Source: Reclinomonas americana ATCC 50394 (Eukaryota > Jakobida > Jakobea > Jakobida). From it: a stretch of DNA of 24,816 nucleotides. Under the pieces are notes generated by a model. The model was not told the origin of the DNA, ran no database searches, and saw only the letters and a list, made by a program, of their open reading frames with translations. Of this stretch, positions 9,884-21,264 are shown one piece after another. Location: assembly GCA_048213135.1 (NCBI GenBank), contig PS015294.1, forward strand, positions 10,285 through 35,100, read 5' to 3'. Position 1 is the first letter of the stretch, and each line of letters starts with the position of its first letter. The translations under genes and the position numbers were made by a program.

Positions 9884-12800
9884 ATGACAAGTGTGGACAG
9901 CTCTCTTGATCTCTCTCCTGTCGACCATGTGCGCGCGCTGGTCAAGAATCCACAGAGCGACATTGTTGCGTGCCACACTCACGCGTGTGCTCTTGTTCCT
10001 CGCCACACACTGGCACTCATCTGTGTGTGCGTGTGCTCATTGTCATCATGATCAGGCGTCCGTGCTCTCCTTCGTGCAGCGCTCATGCGCGAGCTCCAAC
10101 AGTGTGGACATGACGGCAGCCGAGGAGGCTGCCGTGTGTGCACTGGAGCTCGATGAGGTGCAGCGTGGAGCAGATCTCATGCGGTTCGTGTTGTTGTCCG
10201 ACCGCAGTTGTCTCTTGGGGGTGTTCTTTATTTATCGACATCTTCCACAGCGCCCTGCTGCAGTTTCATGGACTGCTCTCGCGCCGCGCGCCGCGTGGAC
10301 AGGCGCTGCTTCGAGTGGCCATTCAGCGGAAGCGAATCGAGGCGAGAGACTGTTCTTTGTTATTCATTGTTGTTGTGGTGCGTGACCTCATGCTCTCTCC
10401 TTGCCCACAGTGCTGCCGCTTGCTGCTTGTCTCGGGCGCCAGCACCGACAAGTTTGAGGACGACTACGGTGACGAGACGCCGCTGATCATGGCCGCAGTT
10501 ACGTTTGGCGGCACGCAAGAACAAGATATCGGCTGGCTGACATGTTTTGTTTTTCCCTCATCCACACAGGAGGTGTGCAGCAGCGCCATCTTTCGCACGC
10601 TGTTGGATTTCGGAGCCTCGCTCTATGCCGTGGACACCTCAGGCAACACCATTCTGCACGTGGTTCGTTGTAGGAGGCTGAAGAGCTGTTATCTTGCGAC
10701 ACTCACTGCGGAGAGCACAGTGTGCCAAGGTCGGCAGTGGCGAGCTCGTCGACATTGTGCTGCGTCGCTTCGACTCTGCCGACGCACGATGCAAGTTCAC
10801 ATCACTCGCCGAGTTTGTTAGTGTCACCAACTCGCTCGGTCAGACGGCCGTGCACTGTGCACTGATGTCGTTGCGTCTGCGCATCACAGCAGGCAGCTTA
10901 TGTGCTCTAACATTCGCGTGTGTGTTGTGTGGAGCAGATCACAGCGGTTGGCTATGGACGATGGTGAGGCGACAATCACCGCTGCTGTAAGTGTTGCAAC
11001 AGCGCAGCTCATGTTGTGTCTCCCCTGCAGCCACCATGGCATCCCTGGCTGCGGATCCGCCCCTGGCGATTCTCAAGAGTATCCTCACATTCGCTGGCGA
11101 TCGCATGTCGGCGGTGAGTGCACGCTCTCCCTTGTCGACGCGCTCACCTCCACTCACACGTTGTGTCTCCAGTGGACACGGCCGGACAAACAGGGTTGCA
11201 CGCCGTTGCATGCGGCGGCCGAACACGGCAGTGTCGCCGTCGTCGACTTCTTGTTGGCCCGCGGCAACACAGTGTACGCCAAGACGTTTGACGAGGTTTG
11301 TGCGTGTGTGTTTCTTGTGTCTGTGCTTGCCACTCAAAACCATGCGCAGCGAACGGCACTGGACGTGGCGCGTGAGAAGGGTCGACCGGATGTGGCTGCG
11401 CGGCTCGTGGCTCACACGTCCTATCCTGCTTCCCCCACTCTGGGCAAGGAGGACGGACAGAGGGAGCCTCTCAACGCCATGTGGACGTACGGTTCGCCCC
11501 CTCGCAGCGTGTCGTCTCCGGCGTCGACGTGCTGGTCTCCGGCGGAGGGGAGCGTGCGCGTTCTTCCCGACAGCCCCTCATCGTCGCCGATCAGACAGCT
11601 CTCCCAGTTTGGTCTCCCCGAGGTCGACGTGGCCACTCTGCGTTGCTCGGTGATTGTACGCACCGAGTTTGAGGTTTGTGGTACCCGAGTCGAAGAAGGC
11701 TTGCCTCGCACGCTTACACCCCTGTTCGTTCCCCTCCAGCGGCTGCAGTACATTATCGGTGGCCGGGAGGCGGCGGCACAGGAGGCACTGTGGACCATTT
11801 TGCAGCTCGAGGAGAGCAACAAGATGGAGACTCTGCTGCGGTATGTCATGCGTGCGTCCACCCAGTCAGCCAGCCAGTCCACTCGTCTGCTCACTCGTGT
11901 GCCACCAGTGAGTTGCTGCGTGATCAGCAGGTGCTGCTGGCCGATCCGGTGCAGGCGGGTGGCCTCCTCAAACGTGCCATTGAGGCCGACCGACCAAAGG
12001 TACGCGCGCTTTCCTTCGCACTGTGTGAAACACTCCAGGTGCCTCACACATGCTATTGCGTTCCAGTGGGTGCTGTTGCTCCTGGAGGCCGGCGTGTCTC
12101 CATCAACCTTTCCCGGTGACCCACATGGAGACATTCCGTTGTTTGCCGCCGCCGTTGCGAACATCCTGCCGCTTTTCTCTGGATCTCTTTCTGTCGATTT
12201 GCTCATCGGTGCTCACCTTGCAGCGTCTGCATTCGCTCGACATTATGTTGACGCTGGTGGACCACAGCGTGTCCATGTACCAGGTTGACCGTGCAGGCAA
12301 CACGCTGTTGCAAGTGGTACGTGACCAGCATCTTCGTCTTCGTTGCCTGCTTGCATCGCAGCAACGATGACTGAGCGATTCTTGCAGTGCGCCGCCGAGA
12401 GAAATGTGTCGGCCGTGGATCTCATTCTACGCCGCTTCACCCCGAACGATACTTGGGCGACACTGGGCGAGTACTTGTCGCACACGAATGTTTACGGGCA
12501 GAATGCGGTGCACTGTGCCGTGCTGCAGTGAGTACTCGTCGATATTGTCGAATCTCTGCTCCCCATCGCTCTCCTGACACATACTTGTTCCTCCATGCCG
12601 CAGTCGAGCGCAACTCAGCAGTTCTGTGTACTAGTCCCTGTTCAGTCTCTCTTTCTGCCTCCCGCTCACTCTCAGCTGTGCACAGACCGCGTTCAGGATC
12701 CGGCCGCTGCCTCGTTTCAGATTCTCCAGCACCTCTACCGTGCCGGCATGAGCGAGACCATCAATGTGAGATCGCCCGTTTTCGTGTGCATCGTCGACCG

Positions 12801-15800
12801 CATGTTCGTGCTCTGATAAAAGTTTCCGCGCGCAGTGGACACTGGCAGATGCTGACGGCTGGACTCCGTTGCACCACGCCTGCATCACGAGTGGAGTGGA
12901 GGTAATTTGCTTGCTGCAAAAGGTCGGTAACTCGGTCAACGCACAGACGCACAATGGAGTTACGTTGGTACACGTGGCTTCATTCGGTATTCGCCGGGTA
13001 CACCCTTATTCACAGAGCACTCCGTTGACAGAGCACGCCGTTGCATTTGGCTTGTCTGCAAGGCAAGATCGACGTTGTGCGCGAACTAGTGCACAAACCG
13101 ACTGTGGATCTTAACGTGGTGGACAAGAACGACTTCAACCCGCTGTGTGTGGCCTGCGAAGTTGGTTAGTCGGTCTCCCTTTGGCTTGTAGTTCGCGGTG
13201 ATTGCTCGTACGTGCTGAATGCGCCGTCGCTTGCTGCAGGCGCCTCGGATTGTGTCGCACTGCTGTTGCAGCAGGGCGCACACATTGTACCGTACCACGC
13301 ATCAGGGACTCTCAAGCAGGGCACTGCGCTGCACGCGTGTGTCATGTGCGCCGACCCAGATCGCGGTCTCATCTGTGCCGAGTTGCTGCTGGAGGCCGTG
13401 TGCTCGGTGTCGGCCAAGCAGTCTGTCAGCTCGCCGGGTGGGTACAAACTCGCGTACTTAAAAAAGCATGACAAAGACGCTTACTCCCACCACCTCCAGA
13501 TGCTGGCTCGACCCTGCTGCAGATGCACGGTGCGGTGTTTCTGGATCACCGGACGGATGCTGGTGTCACTGCAGGCCAACTGGCGTCCGCTCGCTGCAAC
13601 CGGCTCCTCATGTCGTTCTTGTCGAGTGCCGAGGTATCGTCCCCGCCACGAAGAGATTCACACACATCGTTTCTCCTCGAGTTCATCCTCACCCCGCTGC
13701 ATGCAGATCTCGTTTGGATTCCCCCGCGCACTGCTCCCTTCGGCTGTCGTCAGTGCCGACGACGGTACGTTCTTGATGCATATAGAGTACGCACCTATTT
13801 TTCTTCATCATCACTGTCGTCTCACTCCTCGAGCATGGCGGCAGTGTCGCGCACAAAGGTGCTCAGTGCACGCATCAAGCCGCGCGACTACGGCATGGTT
13901 ATGCGATCGATCAGCTCGTTCGGCTTGCAGAGCGAGGGTGCTGCGATTATCGCCAGAACTGCCTTGATGCTGGCGGCGGAGAGCGACGCACATGTGTGGC
14001 TCCTCAGGTGCGTCGTGTCATCTTTGTCTTCTTCTTCTGTTACCCGGGTTGACGTTGATGGTTGTTGATCTGCAGCGACCTGCTGCAAAGTGTGCCCTCG
14101 TGTGTGACGGCGGTGAGCAGCGATGGACTCCAGCGCTCTGCCACTCACGTGGCCGCTGCTTCCGGTGCTCTGCAAGTTACGTGGCCTTGCCGCGAGGCGG
14201 CTCCGCAGTCACCAGTTTCGTGTCCTTAACCGTGTGCATGTTTCATGGTGTGCAGAATCTGCAAGTCCTCCTGAGCGCCAAAGCGTCGGTGAATGCCATG
14301 GATGCGAACAAGCAGACGCCGCTGGCTCTCGCCATCGAGGCGTGCAACATTACCGCTGTCGACATGTTGATTCGTGCTGGTATGTGCATGCTCTGTGCGC
14401 TCAGCACATTGTTTCCGCCCACTGAGCATTGGTGTACCAGGTGCCTCCATTCGGAAAAAGGATGCGTCTGGCGAGAACATGTTGCACAAGGCCGTGCGTA
14501 CCGGCAGCATTGAATTGGTGCTTCGTGTACTGCAGTCTTGCGAGTCGGTGCTCCGCAAGCACAAGCTCGTGACCGACACCAAGAAGGCCGGCTTCTCTGC
14601 GCTGCATGCCACGCTGTCGTCGTGCGTTGAATGATTGCATGGTGTTGTCCGGTGACAGAGATGCTGACTGCTTGCTGCTCTCGTCATGCAGGCACGTGCG
14701 AGTGTCGCCACGGGAAGGTAACGATGAGGTGGCTGCCTGGTCGCCCAACGTGCACCGCAGCAATGCGAGGAGCGGTATGTGCTTCTCGCGTAGACTGCCT
14801 GCGGCCGATGTGCACGCTGACACCGCGAGCTCTGTGTTGCTGCAGACATTGCCTTTGACTGGCGACCGGCACCGATGGAGCGCCTCGCCGTCCAATGGCG
14901 CATTCTCAAGCTGCTTGTCGAACTGGCGCAGTGCACTGTGGCCGACGTGCGTCGTGCATGGACTGCATTCCCTACTCTAGTCACCACACCGTTGCTTATT
15001 TCTTCGCTTCTGCAGCTGGACGCGCGTGACAACCGCGGCTATACGCCGCTCCACTACGCCGCGGCCACGGGCGACTCGACATCTGTTGCACTGCTGTTGG
15101 GCTGGGGCGCATCGGTCAACAAGCAAGTGCTGCCCACGCGTGGCGCAGGTCTGTTCTCCACCGATGAAGGAGCCACTGCGTTGTGTCTGGCTGCCGGTGC
15201 CCGCGAAGCCGGCGCCACCCAGGTGCTGCTGTCTACGCCCGACGTGAATGTGGACGCTGCCGACGCATACGGACGTACGCCGCTCTACCGTGCTTGTTGC
15301 CGAGCCGCCGTCCGCTGCGTGCGCCTGCTCACTCTCTACGGCGCCGACGTGACAAAGCAGGCGAGAATACGGGTGCGTCACAGTCATTGGTACGAGCCTG
15401 TGAATGCGCTTGAGTGACACCAGACTTGTGCAGAACGCTGTCTGCACTCCAGTTACCGCTTGTGTTCGTCAAACCACACATCGCCGGCGTGCTGCAGTGT
15501 GTCTTGAGCTGTTGCTGGAGGCCCTTGTGCGGCAGCACGAGCAGCATGCAAGCACTGGCCAGCTGCGGAGCGTGTACGACATGCTCGCTGAGTGCTGCTG
15601 CAGCGCCGATGAAATCAACTTTGCACTGGAGCACACGACGGATGTGAACCGAGTGGATGTCACTCTGCGATCACTGGTGGTGCGTGTTCATTTTGTGTAC
15701 GTGCATTTGTCGACGGTGATCATCCTATCACTGAATCGCAATCGACGCAGCGTGTACTGGATTGCACCAGCAGCACGCACACGACATCGGTACGTATGTG

Positions 15801-16128
15801 AGCCACTACACTAGCCCACGCGTATCATCTCCCCGACTGACACCTCAGTGCTACTGACTTGCAGCCGGCCGTCACTGCTGGATCGTCGAGTGCCGTTGCT
15901 CCGTCGTCCTCGTCGCCACGAAAGACGACCACTCGACAGCACCACTTGCAGACGCACCTGCATCGGCAGGCTGCCAAGTGGCGCTCCATGCCACTCCTTC
16001 TCATCCTATTCATGGTCGTGGCTATTGTCGTTCTTGCCGTGCTCTTCTCCGCGTGGTCTCCACTCAATGAGCTGGCCGCCGGTGTGAGTGTGGACCACAC
16101 CGAAGCCTCTGCTTATCTGTATCGTTGA
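9884..16128 (+). CDS. large ankyrin-repeat protein with C-terminal transmembrane segment
   Basis: The model has 32 exons and 1365 aa. Exons: 9884-9964, 10056-10183, 10251-10341, 10411-10497, 10570-10662, 10721-10869, 10938-10963, 11031-11113, 11173-11295, 11350-11673, 11740-11840, 11909-11999, 12067-12153, 12224-12316, 12388-12527, 12604-12620, 12686-12765, 12836-12958, 13032-13164, 13240-13437, 13500-13633, 13707-13764, 13845-14007, 14076-14175, 14256-14379, 14441-14621, 14692-14774, 14846-14946, 15016-15372, 15434-15679, 15751-15789 and 15865-16128. Every phase agrees. Ankyrin repeats recur from about residue 70 to 1250 (for example GCTPLHAAAEHG, GWTPLHHAC, STPLHLACLQGK, GYTPLHYAAATGD) with helical linkers between sets. 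The last exon has a Ser/Thr-rich segment, one hydrophobic helix (starting MPLLLILFMVVAIVVLAVLF) and a 23-residue tail. This suggests a membrane-anchored scaffold with cytosolic ankyrins, since no signal peptide is seen. Exons 2-9 are duplicated as exons 11-18. The intron after exon 3 appears to be GC-AG. Microexons 7 and 16 are the least certain. Confidence 0.85.
10056..11295 (+). repeat. internal duplication unit A (exons 2-9 of the ankyrin gene)
   Basis: The exon lengths are 128, 91, 87, 93, 149, 26, 83 and 123 nt. Unit B repeats this order with 101, 91, 87, 93, 140, 17, 80 and 123 nt. Intron phases are the same. Protein blocks such as SGNTILHV, VDIVLRRF and LGQTAVHCAL correspond to AGNTLLQV, VDLILRRF and YGQNAVHCAV in unit B. 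Confidence 0.8.
11740..12958 (+). repeat. internal duplication unit B (exons 11-18 of the ankyrin gene)
   Basis: This is the second copy of the eight-exon block. It is separated from unit A by the 324-nt exon 10, which encodes a Ser/Pro-rich linker. The nucleotide sequences have diverged well beyond simple recognition, but the exon-intron layout is preserved, so the duplication is old. Confidence 0.8.
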
Positions 16129-16188
16129 AAACGAAAAAAAAAACAGAGTGGACGTCACATTGTGTTATCGTTGTCAGCAACTGCAAAT
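16129..16188. other. 60-bp convergent 3' intergenic spacer
   Basis: The spacer lies between the stops of the ankyrin gene (16126-16128) and the next minus-strand gene (16191-16189). It begins with an A-rich run (AAACGAAAAAAAAAAC). Confidence 0.6.
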
Positions 16189-18348
16189 TCATGGTTCAAT
16201 CGTCCGAGCGTGTGTCAGCACTCGCGGCGCAATGGTCTCCACATGGAGGAGCAGCTCATGAACACTCATCTCCATCGCGCTGTCCATGCTTTCCACGTGA
16301 CGAGCTGCCTCTCGCAAACTCGTCACCGGCAGCAACTGCAATGCGCGCGGCCACACCACCGAGTCCACCCACGCAGCGTCGGCATTTGTGGCATCGTGCC
16401 CGTCACTTTGCTGCTGCCAGGCCAGAGCGCGCTGAGTGCGTCGTTCCTTGTGGACCTGCTGTGAAATGTTGCATGCCACCAGATAGGCCACAGTCAACAG
16501 CGGGGCGGCCAGCACCTGCTCAGCGACAGTGGTGCTCGTCGACACGTGCAGAATGCGAGTGCGAACCGAGTCCTCCATGCCCGCACCCTGTCGTTCGTCA
16601 CGCGNNNNNNNNNNNNNNNNNNNNNNNNNNNNNNNNNNNNNNNNNNNNNNNNNNNNNNNNNNNNNNNNNNNNNNNNNNNNNNNNNNNNNNNNNNNNNNNN
16701 NNNNNNNNNNNNNNNNNNNNNNNNNNNNNNNNNNNNNNNNNNNNNNNNNNNNNNNNNNNNNNNNNNNNNNNNNNNNNNNNNNNNNNNNNNNNNNNNNNNN
16801 NNNNNNNNNNNNNNNNNNNNNNNNNNNNNNNNNNNNNNNNNNNNNTGCCGTCGAAGCACCACCACCCGCCGACAGAGTGCGCGCAACATTCCCAGGCAGT
16901 CCTTGACCACCGGTCATCATGTGCTGCAGAAAGTCGGCAAACGATTGACGTGGTGACGGCGGCGTAAGCAGCATCGGCTCCGGCGCAGCCTCTTGGCGTG
17001 TCACCGTCAGCATGTCGTCTTCGCTCAGCTGCATCTCCTGCAACACGCGATCACGGGCGACTCGCTGTGCGGCCAAGCGATTCCACTCGTGGACTATGGC
17101 GCTAGCATTCGTCGACGTCGACGACCCACTGGCGGGCGGCCTTGCTGCCGTCTCTCGAGTGCACCACGACTTCAACGGAAGGTGTGCACCGTTGGGCAGT
17201 GGCGCATTGAATCGCACGGTTCTGCAACCAAGCAACACATGTCAGTGTCGCCAGCTGATGCCACCAACACACTGTGAGTTCCACTTCACCCTACAGCTGG
17301 CGGCGACGCAGTTGCGGCCTTGATGTGAATCGATACGCGTCGGCCGCACACGGTCTCCACCACGCGACGAAAGCCACGCCACTCGCCCGTCACACTCGAT
17401 TCACCTACGCAAGCCAGTGCGGGTGTCACCAAACATGTACATACACACACGCACGCACGTGCACGGCCGCCTCACCCGCATCGAGTGGAAGAGGCGCGTC
17501 GACGGCATCGATAAGGCGCTCCATGCGTCGTCGCAAGAGAAGCAAGCGGCGGTGCCGATCGTGGCCGTCGGATTCATCGGCAGCGGCAGCGGCCTTGTCC
17601 TGGCGGGGGACGGCGCGCCAGAGGATGCGTCGAAGAAACGAGGCCAGCTCACGCACCCATACGTGTGGTCTCTCTTCACGAAACACGCCACGCGACAGCA
17701 GAAACTGCGTCCATGTGTGCACAAAGACGTACACCGAGCGCAGAGTGCGACGAAAGAATGCGACGTCTGCGGTCGGTCTGTGTGCAAAGAGACGCGAACA
17801 CTGCCGCAGGAAACGCACTCGCAAGCACTGATCGTAGTAGTCGCCACTGACGACCAGCTGGAGAATGTCGTCGGGTCCGCGCCACCCTGGATCGGCCGCC
17901 ACCTGCGCCTGCATGCGTTGCACACAATAACGCATCAACACACACGATGACGAAGTGCAGCCTGTCCATCAGCCATCCACATGCACACCTGACATTGTTG
18001 CAGACGTCGTCGCAGCAAGTACACGTCGGCCAGCTGTGTACTGATGAGATGCTGCTTGGCTTGCACGCGATCCAGCACCGCTGCAGCATCCAGAAAGCGC
18101 TGCAGCACACACGCACCGTACGCTTCTCAGGGGCATGCGCAGCAGAGACTGATCATGCCAACCCCCACACCAACCTGCGTATGCTCGCTGCACACCTGCT
18201 CCAGTCGCACCCGTCGCGATAGCAAACCATGCAACAGACGATCGCCATGCATGTCGCTCGGCGTCGCAGCTTCCTCTCGGAGACGCATCAAGGCTTGCAC
18301 AGCGGTGTGCACTGCATGTGCATACACCTGCTCTTTGACACTCTCCAT
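16189..18348 (-). CDS. hypothetical protein, alpha-helical, interrupted by a 241-N gap
   Basis: I do not recognise the family. The exons (minus strand) are 18348-18175, 18099-17989, 17908-17476, 17404-17290 and 17221-16189. Phases 0, 0, 1 and 2 match, and the total is 622 codons including the gap. The N-terminal 95 residues (MESVKEQVYAHAV onward) are helical with coiled-coil character. Exon 3 holds a conserved-looking helical core (DDILQLVVSGDYYDQCLRVR, then RTLRSVYVFVHTWTQFL) ending in a Lys/Arg- and Asp-rich linker. Exon 4 reads as beta strands (GEWRGFRRVV, RRVSIHIKA). The last exon has a Ser/Pro-rich stretch, the gap, and a helical C-terminus ending LTHARTIEP. No signal peptide is visible. 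The start ATG lies 56 bp from gap 18405-18668, so an upstream exon could exist. It is convergent with the ankyrin gene. Confidence 0.65.
16605..16845. other. assembly gap (241 N)
   Basis: The gap is inside the last exon of the unrecognised minus-strand gene. The frame is the same on both sides at this N length, which suggests the gap size is close to right or right by chance. Confidence 0.95.
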
Positions 18349-18404
18349 CGATGTGTGTGTGTGTGGTGGGGACAACACGACAACCAATGCATGCAACGTT
18401 CAAA

Positions 18405-18668
18405 NNNNNNNNNNNNNNNNNNNNNNNNNNNNNNNNNNNNNNNNNNNNNNNNNNNNNNNNNNNNNNNNNNNNNNNNNNNNNNNNNNNNNNNNNNNNNNNN
18501 NNNNNNNNNNNNNNNNNNNNNNNNNNNNNNNNNNNNNNNNNNNNNNNNNNNNNNNNNNNNNNNNNNNNNNNNNNNNNNNNNNNNNNNNNNNNNNNNNNNN
18601 NNNNNNNNNNNNNNNNNNNNNNNNNNNNNNNNNNNNNNNNNNNNNNNNNNNNNNNNNNNNNNNNNNNN
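18405..18668. other. assembly gap (264 N) between two minus-strand genes
   Basis: It removes the C-terminus of the FG-GAP gene and any spacer before the next gene. The plant-type family usually has well over 100 more residues, including a C-terminal membrane helix, so 264 bases may be too few. Confidence 0.95.
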
Positions 18669-21264
18669 CCGCAGCGACGGCGTCAAGTAGGGGTTCTCCG
18701 GTTCCCACGACACGCCAGTTTGCACATACCATCTGCACTCGGCGAGAGCAATGTGAGCGTGTGCATGAGGAGAGAAGTAAGGGTGGTGCTCACCGAGTGA
18801 GACCGGCCACTCCGTCGTAGCAAAACACCATGCCATTGGAGAGTGCGTACACCAGATCCTGTCCGGCCTGCACGAACCAACGAGAGGCCAATCCGGTGGA
18901 CGTGTGTCCGTGGAACGAGGAAATGACCTGGATACACACTCGAATCAGGTCGCTTGCTCATTTCGTTCGTCGCACACGTGGACAACGCAACCTGGCTGCT
19001 CTCGGACGTGGAGTGCGGACGCGGCTTGACAAGAGGCACAGCTGCTCCGATGGAAGCATGAATCGGCTGCTGCGATTGCACCATGTCCTCGACAGAGGCC
19101 TCCTCGGCACTGCCGACGCGACTCTCATCCTACAGCAATGAATAATAAGAGTCGGTGATGACGATGAAATCCATCATTGCGCGCACACGACAAGAGAGAA
19201 GCACGCAACAGTCTGCTGCTTGGCCTCCGCCGCCAGCTTGCTCTTGGTGCGTTGCATGGTCAAGAAGCGCTCGGCGCCGCCCGACTTGGCGAACAAGCAG
19301 AGATCCTTGGAGAGGATCAGCTGCATTTTGGGACCCGAGTGCACCTTGGCCACGCACTTGGAGAGTCCGTGACGCGACGCCGTGGCGTCGTGGCTGTCGG
19401 CGACAAACACCTTTTCAATGTTCTGGTCGCCGTTGACGTCGGCGTAGCTTGCGCCCGGCGCCAGCGGCACCTGCGTGAGAGTGCGGCCAGAGAAGAAGTG
19501 CAGCACCTCAATACCCTGCTGGAAGTGGGCAACAATCACATTCGGCTTCTCCACCACGTCGGCCACCGAGTGTGGCACAGCAGAGGTGAAGGAGATGGTC
19601 GGCAGGTTCTCCGTCAGCATCTCCATGACGTCGTCTGCAAGAAAATGTCGGTGATGGAAAGGCTCATCGCGCAGAATGGCACACTCGTAGACACGCACCT
19701 GTCTCGACAGTACCGGCCAGTGGTCGCTGGCGAGTCTGCTTCTGGAAGTGGGCCAGGACCAGCGCCGTATCAGCGGCCGTGTTCCAGCGGTGCGGCAGTG
19801 AGCGCAGGATGCTCTCGCGGTCTGCGACCAAGCGTCAGCCAGCGACACAACTTACCACACAAAGAAGACCACGCAACATGTCTTCCACTCGACTTCACCC
19901 GAGTGACGGGCCTGGTTGACCGCCGAAAAGTCCATTCGGTAATTGTTTTGCGGCTGGAGTACCTCGTCGTTGCCGCCGTTGTTCTGACTGACGTCCGGCT
20001 TGAAGTCGGTGGTGTCGTGCTTCCAGCGCATCTCGCCCGACTGACCCGCAAACGCAAAGTACGAAAAGTGGTGCAACGCGTCCCCGTCGCGGGTGTGATC
20101 GTGCTGGTCATTGTCCTCCTCGCCGTTCGGGGTCTCCGTGTGCGAATGCTCGTGTCCCTCGTTTTCTCTGCACACAAGAGTCACACGTGAGACACAGCAG
20201 TGCGGAACGAGCAAAGAAGGCGGCGGGTGGTTACACGCACGAGGCGCCGTCCTTGGCAATGCGGACGCCGACAATCACCGCACCGCGATCACCCTTGTGG
20301 ATGGGTGTGGAAGTGACGAGAATCGACGTGTCGCGCGCCACCACCCGATGGAACACCGCCACATCGATAAAGTGCTGCAAGTGCGACTCCCACAGCAGCT
20401 CCAGTTCGTGGCTGAAGCACAGCAGCACCAGATCCCGCCGCAACACGATAATCACTTGCCGCCGCTCGTTGCCACTGTCGCCCTCGTCGACCACACCACT
20501 GCTGGTGCGCACAATCGGATCAATGAAGCCCGTCGACAGTGCCACCGGCCGCGCATCGACCCCCTCCGCCATGTGCTCATGCACCGCGCCCACATCACCA
20601 GACATGGCACCGGCCTGCGCACGCCGCATATCCTCCTCCATCTTCTTCAACAGATCAGGACTCGTGGTCTCCAGCGACGCCGACAAGCGTCGATGCAGCG
20701 GCATCTCCGCATCGTCATACACATTGATATACACACGATGATGCACGTGCAGTCGCGACCTTGGCGTCACCGACACAATCTCTGCACCACGCACACACAC
20801 ACAATCATCAGTCACTCACCGCAGCATGCGAGAATGCAATACGCTGTAGACATGCCATTGTATCCATCCGAGTCGAGATCTGTGACCAGCATGCGCTCTC
20901 GAATGACACTGTGTGCGACGGCATTGGGATCGCCGGCGCTGGTCGGAGAACCCACTGCCGAGCCGCCATTCTGCGGCATCAAATGCGACGGCAGCTCACT
21001 CACACCCACTCGTTCCGACACTATGTTGCACACAGGGAGAGAGAGAGAATCACGCGCGATTGCAATGTGACGCACACACACAACATACACGAGGGAGAGA
21101 CACGGGGAGAGTGAGTGTGTGTGTGCGCGCGCTTTGTCATGTCGCGCGCGTTTCTCACCTGACTTGACGGCCGGGCGCAGTGTGTAAAGCGACTGGCGCG
21201 AGTAGAGCGAGACGAGGAGTGCCACGAGGGCCACCACAATGACACCCACGTCGCGTTGCCGCAT
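18669..21264 (-). CDS. FG-GAP repeat membrane protein, plant At3g51050 type (3' end in gap)
   Basis: The exons (minus strand) are 21264-21159, 21020-20820, 20781-20241, 20167-19878, 19821-19699, 19634-19210, 19129-18992, 18927-18794 and 18732 into the gap. All phases are consistent and about 674 residues are visible. The protein starts MRQRDVG with a hydrophobic signal anchor (VGVIVVALVALLVSLY) and then a luminal beta-propeller. Calcium-type FG-GAP loops are visible at DLDSDGYNG (about residue 85) and DVNGDQN (about 486). Other blocks are HHFSYFAFAGQSGEMRW, RESILRSLPHRWN, NVIVAHFQQGIEVLHF and RWYVQTGVSW. From memory these match the plant FG-GAP repeat protein family rather than animal integrins. 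That family ends in a C-terminal membrane helix, expected here in the gap. The molecular role is not established. Three introns begin GTTGCGT and one is only 38 nt. The start lies 80 bp from the divergent 7TM-RGS gene. Confidence 0.85.

Noticed and set aside
10900-12288. 462-codon uninterrupted plus-strand ORF in the ankyrin gene
   Set aside because: It reads through several introns; ankyrin spacing and the exon duplication show the introns are real.
16189-21264. FG-GAP gene and the downstream minus-strand gene as one transcript
   Set aside because: The plant-type FG-GAP family ends soon after the RWYVQTGVSW region with a membrane helix, and the downstream gene has its own plausible ATG; the gap leaves this not fully settled.
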